64,000 nucleotides of DNA from Prosthecobacter sp. (lineage in GTDB: Bacteria; Verrucomicrobiota; Verrucomicrobiia; Verrucomicrobiales; Verrucomicrobiaceae). The DNA lies in assembly GCF_020439865.1 (NCBI RefSeq), contig NZ_JAGRPF010000079.1, positions 62,001-126,000 of the forward strand, in the 5' to 3' direction. The notes beneath the pieces are model-generated. The model did no database searches. It saw only the letters and a list, made by a program, of their open reading frames with translations, and was not told the DNA's origin. Every line of letters starts with the position of its first letter. Position 1 is the first letter of the stretch. The position numbers and the translations under genes were made by a program. Positions 8,511-17,460 of this stretch are shown here, in pieces.

Positions 8511-9370
8511 TGGAAACAACGCGTCCCAGCATCGTCGTCGTCGGTTCGTCGAACGTGGATCACACGCTGCGTGTGCCGCGCATTCCTACGCCGGGTGAAA
8601 CGCTGACGTCGAGCAGCATGCTGACGTGTTTTGGCGGCAAAGGGGCGAATCAGGCCGTCGCGGCTGCGCGAGCAGGCGGACGCGTGGCGATGATCGGTTG
8701 CGTGGGCGTGGATGATTTCGGCACGCGCTACATCGAGGCGCTGAAAGCCGAGGGAATCGATACTTCGGGCGTTTTGCGCTCCGAAACGACCACGGGCAGC
8801 GCTTTCATCGCCGTGGATGATGCGGGAGAGAACTCGATCATCGTGAATCCGGGCGCGAATCACGCGATCACGGTCGCCGACCTCGACAAGCATGCCGAAC
8901 TCATCCGCAGAGCCGATGCGCTGCTGCTGCAGCTTGAGTGTCCGCTGCCGGTGGTGCGTCGCGCGGCGCAAATCGCGCGTGAGGCCGGTGTGAAAGTCAT
9001 TTTGAACCCGTCGCCGCTGAGTGAGGCGTTTCTGGCGGATCGCTTCGAAGTCGATGTGCTGATCGTGAATGAAGGCGAAGCGGAGACAATCACGCCTAAT
9101 CACAATCTGAAAGAGGCGAAGTGCCGTCAGCTGATCATCACGCGAGGCGCGGAGAGCACGTTGAGCATCACGGAGGCAGGTGTGGGCGAGGTTTTGCCAC
9201 CAAAGGTCACGCCCGTGGACACGGTGGGCGCGGGAGACACGTTTGCGGGTGCGTTTGCCGTTTCGGGTGACGTTGCCTTCGCGAACGCCGCCGGAGCACT
9301 GGCGACACTGAAAGCGGGCGCGCAGCCTTCGATTCCGTCACGAGACGAAATCTTGTCATTTATCGGCTGA
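8510..9370 (+). CDS. rbsK: Ribokinase (PfkB family)
   Basis: A 286-residue PfkB-family sugar kinase without a signal peptide. The N-terminal substrate motif GGKGANQAVAAAR is near residues 43-55. The ATP/anion-hole motif DTVGAGDTFAGAFA carries the catalytic Asp at about residue 243. The ATG at 8510 overlaps the upstream stop; a GTG one codon earlier is possible. It should phosphorylate ribose to ribose-5-phosphate in the cytoplasm, completing a path from extracellular nucleoside through ribose to the pentose phosphate pool. Last gene of the operon. PfkB specificity is hard to tell from sequence alone, but context favours ribose. Confidence 0.9.
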   Translation: METTRPSIVVVGSSNVDHTLRVPRIPTPGETLTSSSMLTCFGGKGANQAVAAARAGGRVAMIGCVGVDDFGTRYIEALKAEGIDTSGVLRSETTTGSAFIAVDDAGENSIIVNPGANHAITVADLDKHAELIRRADALLLQLECPLPVVRRAAQIAREAGVKVILNPSPLSEAFLADRFEVDVLIVNEGEAETITPNHNLKEAKCRQLIITRGAESTLSITEAGVGEVLPPKVTPVDTVGAGDTFAGAFAVSGDVAFANAAGALATLKAGAQPSIPSRDEILSFIG

Positions 9371-9413
9371 CTGGAAGTTGCGGCGTGAGTGAGCGGTGGG
9401 CAGAATGGGCGCT

Positions 9414-10967
9414 ATGATGAACCGCCGCTCTTTCCTGTCTCGATCCATGCCATTGGCAGCCGGAACCATGCTGCGCGGAGCATCATTCGCCGCTCCGGCG
9501 ATTGTGACTTCTGACAATCTTCGACCGAAGATTCCGTTCGGCGTGCAGAGCGGCGATGTGACTGCTGACGGTGCGATCATTTGGAGCCGGGCGGACCGGG
9601 CGGCGCGGATGATCGTGGAGTGCGCGACAACAGAGTCCTTCAAAGATGCGCGGCGCATCGTGGGACCGGCGGCTTTGGAAACGAGTGACTTCACGACACG
9701 GATGGATCTGAACGGTCTTCCGGCAGGGCAGCGTGTGTTCTATCGCGTGCAGTTTCAGTCGCTCGAAGACTCGAAGGTGCTTAGCGAGCCGGTGACGGGC
9801 AGTTTCAACACGATTCCAGACGGGCGTCGCGATGTGAGCTTTGTGTGGGGCGGCGATGTATGCGGGCAGGGATGGGGCATCAACCCCGAGTTCGGTGGGA
9901 TGAAGATCTTTGAATCGATGCGGAGGCTTCAGCCTGACTTCTTCATCCATTCCGGGGACACCATTTATGCGGACAATGCCATCGTGGCCGAGGCAGCACT
10001 CGATGACGGTCAGATTTGGAAGAACCTCACAAGCGAGGAGAAGTCGAAGGTTGCCGAGACGCTCGATGAGTTTCGCGGAGCGTATCGCTACAATCTGCTG
10101 GATGAAAAGCTGCGCCGCTTCAACGCCGAGGTTCCCATGCTGGCGCAGTGGGACGACCACGAGGTGCGGAACAACTGGTTCCCCGGCCAGCAGTTGCACG
10201 ATGATGCCCGCTACACGGTGAAAAGCGTCGATCTGCTCGCGGCGCGGGCCAAGCGCGCATTTCTCGACTACATGCCGCTGCGGTTTGATGCATCCGATCC
10301 GGAGCGAATCTTCCGCTCTTTCAAGCGCGGACCGTTGCTGGATGTGATCATGCTCGATGAGCGCAGCTACCGAGGCGTGAATACGCCCAACCGACAGACG
10401 AACCCGAGTGACGAGACGAAATTCCTTGGATCGGCGCAACTGGAATGGGTGAAGCAGCGGCTGCTGTCTTCGAAAGCAACGTGGAAGGTCATTGCCAGCG
10501 ACATGCCCGTTGGGATTGTGGTCAAAGACGGCGCGAATTTCGAGGCGTTCGCCAATGGCGATGGTCCGGCACTGGGACGTGAGCTGGAACTCGCCGGACT
10601 GCTCAGTTTCATCAAAAAGAACCGCATCAAGAACGTGGTCTGGGTGACGGCGGACGTGCATTACTGCGCCGCGCACCACTACAATCCCGCACGGGCGCAG
10701 TTCACGGACTTTGAACCGTTCTGGGAGTTCGTGGCCGGTCCGCTCAATGCGGGAACCTTTGGTCCTGGTGAGATGGACAACACCTTTGGTCCAGAGGTGA
10801 AGTTCACCGGCATCCCGAAAGGCATGAAGCCCAATCGTTCGCCGAAGGAGGGCCTGCAGTTCTTCGGTGCGGTGAAAATCGACGGCGCAAGTGGTGCGAT
10901 GACGGTCAGCCTTCACAACATCGACGGCACGAAGCTTCACAGCGTCGAACTGTCGCCTGAAGTGTGA
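9414..10967 (+). CDS. phoD: PhoD-type alkaline phosphatase/phosphodiesterase
   Basis: A 517-residue protein with a twin-arginine signal (MMNRRSFLSRSMPLAAG), as usual for PhoD, whose metallocofactor is loaded in the cytoplasm. An N-terminal fibronectin-like domain (IPFGVQSGDVTADGAIIWSRAD) is followed by the metallophosphatase core: GGDVCGQ, HSGDTIYADN, AQWDDHEVRNNW, MLDERSYR and WVTADVHYCAAHHY. These supply the Fe/Ca ligands. The start was set at the ATG pair 9414/9417 because the Tat motif follows directly. It should release phosphate from esters outside the cytoplasm. It stands alone downstream of the ribose operon and converges with a DUF1501 gene. Confidence 0.93.
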   Translation: MMNRRSFLSRSMPLAAGTMLRGASFAAPAIVTSDNLRPKIPFGVQSGDVTADGAIIWSRADRAARMIVECATTESFKDARRIVGPAALETSDFTTRMDLNGLPAGQRVFYRVQFQSLEDSKVLSEPVTGSFNTIPDGRRDVSFVWGGDVCGQGWGINPEFGGMKIFESMRRLQPDFFIHSGDTIYADNAIVAEAALDDGQIWKNLTSEEKSKVAETLDEFRGAYRYNLLDEKLRRFNAEVPMLAQWDDHEVRNNWFPGQQLHDDARYTVKSVDLLAARAKRAFLDYMPLRFDASDPERIFRSFKRGPLLDVIMLDERSYRGVNTPNRQTNPSDETKFLGSAQLEWVKQRLLSSKATWKVIASDMPVGIVVKDGANFEAFANGDGPALGRELELAGLLSFIKKNRIKNVVWVTADVHYCAAHHYNPARAQFTDFEPFWEFVAGPLNAGTFGPGEMDNTFGPEVKFTGIPKGMKPNRSPKEGLQFFGAVKIDGASGAMTVSLHNIDGTKLHSVELSPEV

Positions 10968-10980
10968 CGCGTCGCGTCAC
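10964..10980. terminator. Short perfect hairpin between convergent genes
   Basis: GTGACGC (10964-10970), loop GTC, GCGTCAC (10974-10980). It covers the stop codon of phoD and the stop of the facing DUF1501 gene. There is no T-run on either side, so it is at best a U-less bidirectional terminator. Confidence 0.35.
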
Positions 10981-12428
10981 GCGAGCACTTCTGGAATCAC
11001 TTTGCCCTCCACGTTCGTGAGGCGGCGCTGGATGCCGTTGTGCTCGAAGGTGAGGCGTTCGAAGTCGAGTCCGAGCAGATGGAGGATCGTGGCGTTGAAG
11101 TGATAGAGCGGATGAACGTCCTCGATGGCCTTCTGGCCGAGTTCATCGGTGACGCCGTGGCTGACGCCAGGCTTCACGCCAGCGCCAGTGAGCCAGCAGG
11201 TGAAGCCGTCCGGATTGTGATCGCGACCCTTCGCGCCTTTTTGGAAGAAGGGCATGCGACCGAACTCGGTGCACCACACGACGAGCGTGTCCTGCAGCAG
11301 GCCGCGTTGTTTCAGATCGCGGATCAACGCCGCGGCGGGCTGATCGAGGATGTTGGCGTGCACGTCATACTGTGCCTTGAGATCGCTGTGGCCGTCCCAG
11401 TTGAGTTTGCCGCCACTGGCATACGCGCCGTTGAAAAGCTGCACACAGCGCACGCCACGCTCGATGAGGCGGCGAGCGAGGATGCAATTCTTCGCGAAGG
11501 CGGCCTTGTCGGCGTTCTTGGAATCATCCGCGCCATACATCTTCAAAATGTGTGCGGGTTCGGTGCTCAGATCGTTGATCTCCGGGACGCTGAGTTGCAT
11601 GCGCGCGGCGAGTTCGTAGCTGGCGATGCGCGCGGCGAGCTTTTGATCGCCGGGATTCGCCTCCAGATGGCGTGCGTTCATCTTTTGCAGCAACGAACGC
11701 GCGGCTTGATCGGCCTGCGCGGACACACCGGGCGCGGAGAGATGCCGCACGGGGCTCTTCGAACTCATCGTGGTGCCTTGGAAGGCGGCGGGGAGGAATC
11801 CCGGGCCCCAGTTGTTCGCACCGTTCTGCGGCACGCCACGTGGATCGGGGATCGCGACGTAGCTCGGCAGATCCTGGTTCTCGCTACCGAGCGCATACGT
11901 CACCCACGAGCCAAGCGAGGGAAATCCATCGAGCGTGAAGCCGGTGGAGAGAAAATTCTCCGCAGGACCGTGCGTGTTCGACTTGCTGGTGAGCGAGTGG
12001 ATGAACGCGATGTCGTCCGTGAGCTCCGCGAGATGCGGAATCATGTCGCTGACCCATTTGCCGGTCTGTCCACGTGGTCGGAAGGCATACTGCGGCCGTG
12101 CGAGATTGCCTGCGGGACCTTGAAACGTCACCGCCGGGCCACCGGGCAGCGGTTTGTCGTCCCACTTGATGAGTTCGGGCTTGTAGTCCCACGTCTCGAG
12201 CTGGCTCACCGCACCCGCGCAGAAGATGACGACGACGTTCTTAGCCTTCGGTGCAAAATGCGGCTTTCGCGGCGCATACGGCCGTGCGGGATCGATCAAT
12301 AAGCCATCAGCTGCCAACAAGCGCGTCAACGCGATCGAACCGAGCGCCGTCGCACTGCTCGTCAGGAAGCGGCGACGGTCGAGCAGGTGATGGCCTGCGG
12401 GCGAGAGATGTTCGGCGGAGGAAAGCAT
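10977..12428 (-). CDS. DUF1501 protein with Tat signal (sulfatase-fold family)
   Basis: A 483-residue protein of the DUF1501 family. The twin-arginine motif RRRFLTSS near residues 18-25 is followed by a hydrophobic stretch, and then [22 protein letters not shown], the family's alkaline-phosphatase-like metal site region. Near the end are [10 protein letters not shown] and [24 protein letters not shown]1501 proteins are exported and usually encoded beside a DUF1549/DUF1553 cytochrome-like partner; here no such partner is adjacent, since the neighbours are phoD (convergent) and a 557-base gene-free stretch. Biochemical function is not established for the family. Confidence 0.92.
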   Translation of the reverse strand: MLSSAEHLSPAGHHLLDRRRFLTSSATALGSIALTRLLAADGLLIDPARPYAPRKPHFAPKAKNVVVIFCAGAVSQLETWDYKPELIKWDDKPLPGGPAVTFQGPAGNLARPQYAFRPRGQTGKWVSDMIPHLAELTDDIAFIHSLTSKSNTHGPAENFLSTGFTLDGFPSLGSWVTYALGSENQDLPSYVAIPDPRGVPQNGANNWGPGFLPAAFQGTTMSSKSPVRHLSAPGVSAQADQAARSLLQKMNARHLEANPGDQKLAARIASYELAARMQLSVPEINDLSTEPAHILKMYGADDSKNADKAAFAKNCILARRLIERGVRCVQLFNGAYASGGKLNWDGHSDLKAQYDVHANILDQPAAALIRDLKQRGLLQDTLVVWCTEFGRMPFFQKGAKGRDHNPDGFTCWLTGAGVKPGVSHGVTDELGQKAIEDVHPLYHFNATILHLLGLDFERLTFEHNGIQRRLTNVEGKVIPEVLA

Positions 12429-12985
12429 GGAAGGCGGACTGACACTCTTCCAAACGGTGCGGAATTTGATGATACTTCACGCGAGATCGTGAAGTCACCA
12501 CAGCTTTTCATTCATGGCGATCACACAGACAAGCTGGGCGAGACTGTCGATGCCGAGGGCGCCACGTCTTTTCCCGCACGACAGCCAGAGCCGGCGGGAT
12601 GTAGCGTGCTCGCCGTCTTGTGGCGGCAGCCGCTGTTTTCGATCGTAGCCTGCCGATGGACTTGCCCGACTGGTCACACTCGCCTTACTGCTGCTCAGAG
12701 AGGTTTGAATTCTGCCTCTTCACGAGCTGTTCCGGGTTTCCTTTCATCTCGCCGATTCAACGGTGAAGACGGGGTTTAACGAAGGTCGTCGCGGCATCCC
12801 TCCGGGGATACATCCGCATCTCACCCCCACCTTCACCCGATCACATTCCGCTGACCTGCTGGCGACGCTCTGCGTTCGATCCCGGCTTTCTATTTTTTGT
12901 CAGCAAACACCGCACCTCGTCGCACTACGCTGCTGTGGCGCGTCAATCACTCACACCACCAACCAAACAAAGAAAGAGCATACCC
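12429..12985. other. Gene-free stretch of 557 bases
   Basis: Lies between the divergent starts of the DUF1501 gene (12428) and the TSP3-repeat gene (12986). Frames of 60-130 residues exist on both strands, but their composition (Arg/Ser rich, no hydrophobic core) is that of random GC-rich translation. I see no clear sigma-70 promoter pair, RNA gene or strong hairpin; both divergent promoters must lie here. Confidence 0.6.
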
Positions 12986-13879
12986 ATGAACACAAACATG
13001 ATGAACACACCGCGCCTCCTCGGCGCATGCATGGCGGCAGGACTCCTGCTGGCCGGACTCACGCAGGCCCATGCGGCCACGCGCACCTATGAACTTGTCG
13101 GCACGACGACTGCCGGGGGCGCACAGCTCAGCGGCGGCTTTACCTACAATGACGTCACCCACCTGGTGGAAACCGTCAACATCTCCACCACCGCTGATCC
13201 GGCCGCCGGCCTGGTCGCCGACACCTTCGACTTGGTGGCTGGTCTCCTCACCTACGGACCCGAACACCAGATGGTGGCTGTAAGCACCACCTCTTCACCC
13301 TCGAACGCCATCGTACTCAACTTCGGTGCCTTTCTGGGCACGCAGCCGGAATACGTCTTCACGCAGGCACCCTCCCCCGGAGGCATCACCTACATCTATG
13401 TTTCGGCCAGCAGCAGCTATCTCATCGTGAACGGGAAAGCCGTCGAGGTGCTGCCCGTCGTTGACACCGACGGCGATGGCCATCCCGACGATGCCGACGC
13501 CTTCCCGAACGACCCGACTGAGTGGGCGGATACCGATGGCGACGGCGTGGGCGACAACGGTGACGCCTTCCCGCTTGATCCCACCGAGTCGGTAGACACC
13601 GATGGCGATGGCGTGGGCGACAATGCCGATGCTTGCGACACTTCTGACCTGAGTTTGACCGTGGTCATTGATGGGACGGACACGTTCGTGTTCAACGAAC
13701 TGTTCGATGACGGCTGCACGATCACCGATCTCATCGTGGATCTGGCCGCCTCCGCCGGTAACCATGGGGCCTTCGTCAGCGGCGTGGCGCATCTGACCAA
13801 CGACCTGAAAGGCCAGGGCGTGATCACCAACAAGGAGAAAGCGGTCATTCAGAAAGCCGCCGCGCAGTCGAGCTGGTAA
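12986..13879 (+). CDS. Secreted protein with thrombospondin type 3 (Ca-binding) repeats
   Basis: A 297-residue protein. The ATG at 12986 gives a signal peptide (MNTNMMNTPRLLGACMAAG..., ending QAHA near residue 31). An N-terminal beta-rich region of about 125 residues (GGAQLSGGFTYND) resembles the start of PEP-CTERM-type exported proteins. Three TSP3-like units follow at residues 160, 182 and 204 (DTDGDGxxDxxDAFPxDPTE), which bind calcium in known families. The C-terminal 75 residues (TFVFNELFDDGCTITDLI, then LKGQGVITNKEKAVIQKAA) look like a small helical domain. No PEP-CTERM anchor is present although the window has two PEP-CTERM proteins. Function unknown; probably an extracellular, calcium-stabilised protein. 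Confidence 0.85.
   Translation: MNTNMMNTPRLLGACMAAGLLLAGLTQAHAATRTYELVGTTTAGGAQLSGGFTYNDVTHLVETVNISTTADPAAGLVADTFDLVAGLLTYGPEHQMVAVSTTSSPSNAIVLNFGAFLGTQPEYVFTQAPSPGGITYIYVSASSSYLIVNGKAVEVLPVVDTDGDGHPDDADAFPNDPTEWADTDGDGVGDNGDAFPLDPTESVDTDGDGVGDNADACDTSDLSLTVVIDGTDTFVFNELFDDGCTITDLIVDLAASAGNHGAFVSGVAHLTNDLKGQGVITNKEKAVIQKAAAQSSW
13463..13640 (+). repeat. Three 66-base tandem units (TSP3 repeats)
   Basis: Units begin at 13463, 13529 and 13595 with exact 66-base spacing; the last is truncated. Each encodes a 22-residue DTDGDG...DAFP.DPTE block. Codon differences between units show that the protein, not only the DNA, is conserved. Confidence 0.85.
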
Positions 13880-13906
13880 ACTCCGTCCATTCCGATTCGC
13901 ATTCTC

Positions 13907-13944
13907 GAACCGCCGTCGGCCTCGTGCTGGCGGCGGTTCTTTTT
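13907..13944 (+). terminator. Rho-independent terminator of the TSP3-repeat gene
   Basis: Perfect 9-base stem GAACCGCCG (13907-13915) with CGGCGGTTC (13931-13939), loop of 15 bases, followed by TTTTT (13940-13944). It sits 28 bases after the stop at 13879 and before the convergent kinase gene. Confidence 0.85.
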
Positions 13945-13986
13945 GTCGTTGGCACGAGAGGTAATGCGGGTTTTCATTACAACCGG

Positions 13987-16900
13987 CTATGGTGAGTTTC
14001 GTTCATCGACCTCAATGATGCGCACCGCGCGATCGCGCCCGTCGGTGGCGAGGAGGCGGCCGTTCGGGCTGAAGGTGATGGAGCGGGTAAGGCCTTCGAC
14101 ACCGATGAAGCTCTGCAGCAGCGTGGCATCGGCGTAGCGCCAGAGCTTGAGGCTGTGGTCGGAGGAGCCGGTGGCGAGGATGGGCTGCGTGGGATGAAAG
14201 CAGGCTGCGCTGATGGTGGCGTCGTGCGCACGGAAGCGATGCTTCACGGCGAGGGTGTCGGCATCGAGGATGGTGACGAAGCGCCCGCTGCCGCCGACGG
14301 CGATGAGGCGGCGGTCCGGCGAGGCGGCGAGGGCGTAGAGGGCGCTGTTGTGATCGTGCGAGGCGAGAACGCGGCCTGTTTGAGAATCAATGAGGGTGAT
14401 GGTACCCTTTTGCGTGTTGTCGGGCTGAAGTTCGCTGGAGATGGCGACGATGTGGCCGCGTGTGCCGGCGAAGATGGCTTTGTAGGCTTCGTGTTTGAAC
14501 TCGTGGATCACCTTGCCGGTGCGGGTGTCGTGGATGATGAGACGACTGCGAGGCGAGGGCAGCGTGCGCAGAAGGCGCTCCCCTTTGACGTCAAAGTCGA
14601 GGTGCATGGTGCCGTCGTTCTTCAACTCAGCAGGGCGGGACCCTGTTTTGACGACGCCGTCTGTTGTGGTCTGCCACAACTCGAGCACGGCCTCGGGTGT
14701 GGTGAGGCTGTTGCGTGAGTAAGCGGTGGCGATGAGGCCACTGGCGAGGTGGACGGCACTGACCTTGTGGTCCTTCGTAAAATCAGAAGGCAATGCCTTG
14801 GGATCACGTGGATCAGATACGTCGTAGCGAGTGCCGAGGCCATCCTTCCCGCGGGCGAGCAGCATGGCATCAGAGAGAAAGTGGCAGGACCAGCCTTCGT
14901 CACTGCCTGGCCAGATCTCGGCGAGCGGTTGATCGCGGAAGTGCCAGAGTTGCGGCGGAGACTGCTGCGTGAGAAGGTGGCTGCTGCTGTGATTGACGCT
15001 GAGTGGCAGATACCCTGTGTAAGCCGTGATGCCGTGGAAGGTCCCCGTGGGCTCGAGATCACTGGGATAAATAAGCGACAGCGGGCGGCTGACAGTGAGG
15101 TCTTGCGCGGCGCTGCCTCCGAGGAGGATGATGTTCCCTGCGCCGCTGTAGGCCACCTGCGCGATGGGCATGGCGTCGACGCGGCGGCGTTTGATGAGGA
15201 CGCCGTTGTTGGAATGATACACCTCCATGTCGCCGGAGATGAGGCCGATCGCGAGCCGTGCAGCGTCGGGGCTCGCTGCCATGGAGTTTGGGTGGGCGTT
15301 GAGACGCCCGAGAAAGGCGGGGCTGCCATCGGTGAGCTTGAGGCCGTTGAGGACGTAGCTTTGGTGCTGGATAAGTGCGAGGACAAGTCCATGTGAGGCA
15401 AAGACCATGCGCAACGGACGGAAGGGCTTTGTCCAACGCACGGCGCCAGTGGTGGTGTCGATCAGATGCAGCGCGCGCGTATCGAAGTCAGCGAAGGCTG
15501 CCAGTGTGCCCGTGGCATTCAGTGCGAGGGTTTGCAGATAAGGATTCTCGGCGGCATCTGTGCGCGAGACTGGAAAGGTCTTCAGCTTTGATCCGGTGGC
15601 GAGATCGTGCAAAGCGGCCTCGCTGGCTGAACTCGTGCGACTCAGAAGTTGTTTGCCATCACCGGAGATGCTGATGCGCAGTTCGCCCGCGTGATCGGTT
15701 TCGATGACGCGGAGAAGTTTTTTCTGTGCGACGTCCACGATGCCGATCCGTCCATCGCCATTGGCGATGGCGAACTGCGCGGGAGTATTCGGAATCGCGC
15801 ACACATCCGTCACCTGTTCGCAGAAGCCGGGGATCGAGAGCGTGCCGAGCGATGAATCCTGCTTGGTAGCCAGATAGCGCCAGCTTTGATCGCGCAAGTA
15901 TGCTGGCACGACCTCCAGCGCGTTGGTCATGCTGGTGATGTCACCCTCTTTGAAATCGACATCGGCCAGCGCGATCTGCGCGGTGGCGAGGGAGTGCCGG
16001 GCCACGCGTTCACCGGCCATGACTTTCCAGATGAAGCCGAAGCTGATGATCAACAGTGCGGCGAGGGCAACGGTAACCACCTGGTGCCGCAGCATCAGGA
16101 GCTTGATCTGCTTCAGGGTTCCCGCTTCCTCTGCGCTGGTGGCGCGGCCGCTCGTGTAGGCGTCGATGTCTGCTCCAAGCGCGGTGACGCTCGCGTAGCG
16201 ACGGGCCTTGTCGAGATGCAGCGCCTTCATCGCGACAGACGACAACGCGGCGGGCGCACGACCGGCGCGAACGTGCGGCAGAGGTCTGATCTCCGTTGGG
16301 TCGAGCATCTCTCCTTTTTCAAAAGCCTTTCCACGGCTCCCGGAGCGCGATTGGAAAGCCGTGGGTGCGGTGATCTCGCCGCGACTGACTTTTTCCAGCA
16401 CCTCCAGTGCTGTCTTGCCCTCGACAGGCGGACGCAATGTGAGGATGGCGTAAAGAATGCCGCCCAACGCATAGATGTCCGAGCGTTCATCCACATCCTG
16501 CATGCTTCCACGCGCCTGTTCCGGAGACATGTATTGCGGCGTGCCGAGCACCGCGCCGGCGAGCGTCGCAGAAGACGATGAGACCATGCGAAGGGGAGAC
16601 AATGAGACATCTTCAACTTCTCCCTGGCTCATCGTCTTGGCGAGTCCCCAGTCCATCACCATGACCTCGCCGAATTCGCCGACCATGATGTTCTCCGGCT
16701 TCAGATCACGATGCAGCACGCCCTTGCTGTGGGCGAAGGCGATGGCGTCGCAGACTTTGCGGAAGATGTCGAGCAGGCGCGTGAACGGGAAGTCGCGCAG
16801 AGCATCAGCATCCTCTTTGCGCAGGTCATTGAGGATAGCCTGCAGCGTGCGGCCCTTGACGAGCTTCATCGAATAAAACAGCGGCAGGCCGTCCTCCCAC

Positions 16901-17151
16901 ACGATATCGTAGATGGGCACGATGTTCGGATGCGCGAGCATGGCGAGCACCTGCGCCTCGCGCAGAAAGCGTGCTCTCATTCGCTCATCGGCATTCGCTT
17001 CCAGCAGCATGACCTTGATGGCCACGGTGCGGTCCAGCTTGGCATCCTTGGCCTCCAAGACGCTGCCCATGCCACCCGAAGAGATCTCGCGTCCGATGTC
17101 GTAGTTTTCGACACCGAGAGCGGGCGGCGTGGGTTCGGTGTGTTCGGGCAT
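13987..17151 (-). CDS. Membrane-anchored Ser/Thr protein kinase with WD40-type C-terminal region
   Basis: A 1054-residue protein. The kinase domain is at about residues 15-340 with glycine loop ISSGGMGSV, VAIKVM lysine, HRDLKPENIM and DWGLAK (DWG in place of DFG, common in planctomycete-type kinases), then GTPQYMSPEQARG. One membrane span lies near 375-395 (VVTVALAALLIISFGFIW). A long beta-propeller-like extracytoplasmic part follows, ending in clear WD40 blades (ISAACFHPTQPILATGSSDHSLKLW split over two blades). The activation loop carries a Ser-rich insertion (SLSPLRMVSSSSAT) encoded by a palindromic repeat. The ATG at 17151 was chosen; a GTG at 17205 overlapping the upstream stop is an alternative. 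It lies downstream of an ECF sigma gene and a small membrane protein, suggesting one signalling unit. Confidence 0.92.
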   Translation of the reverse strand: MPEHTEPTPPALGVENYDIGREISSGGMGSVLEAKDAKLDRTVAIKVMLLEANADERMRARFLREAQVLAMLAHPNIVPIYDIVWEDGLPLFYSMKLVKGRTLQAILNDLRKEDADALRDFPFTRLLDIFRKVCDAIAFAHSKGVLHRDLKPENIMVGEFGEVMVMDWGLAKTMSQGEVEDVSLSPLRMVSSSSATLAGAVLGTPQYMSPEQARGSMQDVDERSDIYALGGILYAILTLRPPVEGKTALEVLEKVSRGEITAPTAFQSRSGSRGKAFEKGEMLDPTEIRPLPHVRAGRAPAALSSVAMKALHLDKARRYASVTALGADIDAYTSGRATSAEEAGTLKQIKLLMLRHQVVTVALAALLIISFGFIWKVMAGERVARHSLATAQIALADVDFKEGDITSMTNALEVVPAYLRDQSWRYLATKQDSSLGTLSIPGFCEQVTDVCAIPNTPAQFAIANGDGRIGIVDVAQKKLLRVIETDHAGELRISISGDGKQLLSRTSSASEAALHDLATGSKLKTFPVSRTDAAENPYLQTLALNATGTLAAFADFDTRALHLIDTTTGAVRWTKPFRPLRMVFASHGLVLALIQHQSYVLNGLKLTDGSPAFLGRLNAHPNSMAASPDAARLAIGLISGDMEVYHSNNGVLIKRRRVDAMPIAQVAYSGAGNIILLGGSAAQDLTVSRPLSLIYPSDLEPTGTFHGITAYTGYLPLSVNHSSSHLLTQQSPPQLWHFRDQPLAEIWPGSDEGWSCHFLSDAMLLARGKDGLGTRYDVSDPRDPKALPSDFTKDHKVSAVHLASGLIATAYSRNSLTTPEAVLELWQTTTDGVVKTGSRPAELKNDGTMHLDFDVKGERLLRTLPSPRSRLIIHDTRTGKVIHEFKHEAYKAIFAGTRGHIVAISSELQPDNTQKGTITLIDSQTGRVLASHDHNSALYALAASPDRRLIAVGGSGRFVTILDADTLAVKHRFRAHDATISAACFHPTQPILATGSSDHSLKLWRYADATLLQSFIGVEGLTRSITFSPNGRLLATDGRDRAVRIIEVDERNSP
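16572..16638. repeat. Palindromic element in the kinase activation-loop coding region
   Basis: AAGACGATGAGACC (16572-16585) pairs with GGCTCATCGTCTT (16626-16638). Between them lies GGGGAGACAATGAGAC (16594-16607). The same words (AAGAC.ATGAGACC, GGGAGACAA) occur in the palindrome at 19808-19895 inside another gene, so the two are probably copies of one dispersed element. It stays in frame and encodes a Ser-rich loop. Confidence 0.55.
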
Positions 17152-17201
17152 CGGACTATGGATTGGCTTTCGATTCCAGGCCCGGAATGCCGGACACTGT
17201 T

Positions 17202-17417
17202 TCACTCATTCTTGCATCGCTGGTTAAGCGCCGCGGTCAGAACCGTGTGGGACACGTAGCCCAGTGCCATCACGAACACCGGGACCAAAATGTCAAAAAT
17301 CTTGGCCGGGTGGCCCGAGCTTGTCGGGATCCAATGCACGATGGGATAGGTAAGCGCGGCGATGAGCCACACGAGCCAGTTGCGGGAGACGAGTGATTTC
17401 GATTCGTGTGAATTCAT
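17202..17417 (-). CDS. Small membrane protein between ECF sigma factor and kinase
   Basis: A 71-residue protein starting MNSHESKSLVSRNWLVW. It has two hydrophobic segments (about 13-27, WLVWLIAALTYPIVHWI; and about 38-57, FDILVPVFVMALGYVSH) and a short charged tail. It lies 43 bases after the sigma factor stop, and its own stop overlaps a possible GTG start of the kinase. A longer start at 17456 would add 13 residues and almost touch the sigma gene. I recognise no family. Position suggests a membrane partner of the sigma/kinase module. Confidence 0.7.
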   Translation of the reverse strand: MNSHESKSLVSRNWLVWLIAALTYPIVHWIPTSSGHPAKIFDILVPVFVMALGYVSHTVLTAALNQRCKNE

Positions 17418-17460
17418 GGCGTGTGTGGCTGTTGAGAAGCCGAGTATATGGATCACAAAT

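Noticed and set aside
12486..12501. 16-base match ATCGTGAAGTCACCAC shared with 26980-26995
   Set aside because: One shared 16-mer is about what chance gives in 64 kb; no extended similarity around it.
12429..12985. Small ORFs in the gene-free stretch
   Set aside because: No start context, no signal or domain pattern, and Arg/Ser-rich random composition on both strands.
13463..13640. Regularly spaced repeats that might be read as a CRISPR array
   Set aside because: The 66-base units are contiguous, in frame and encode TSP3 repeats; there are no unique spacers and no cas genes.
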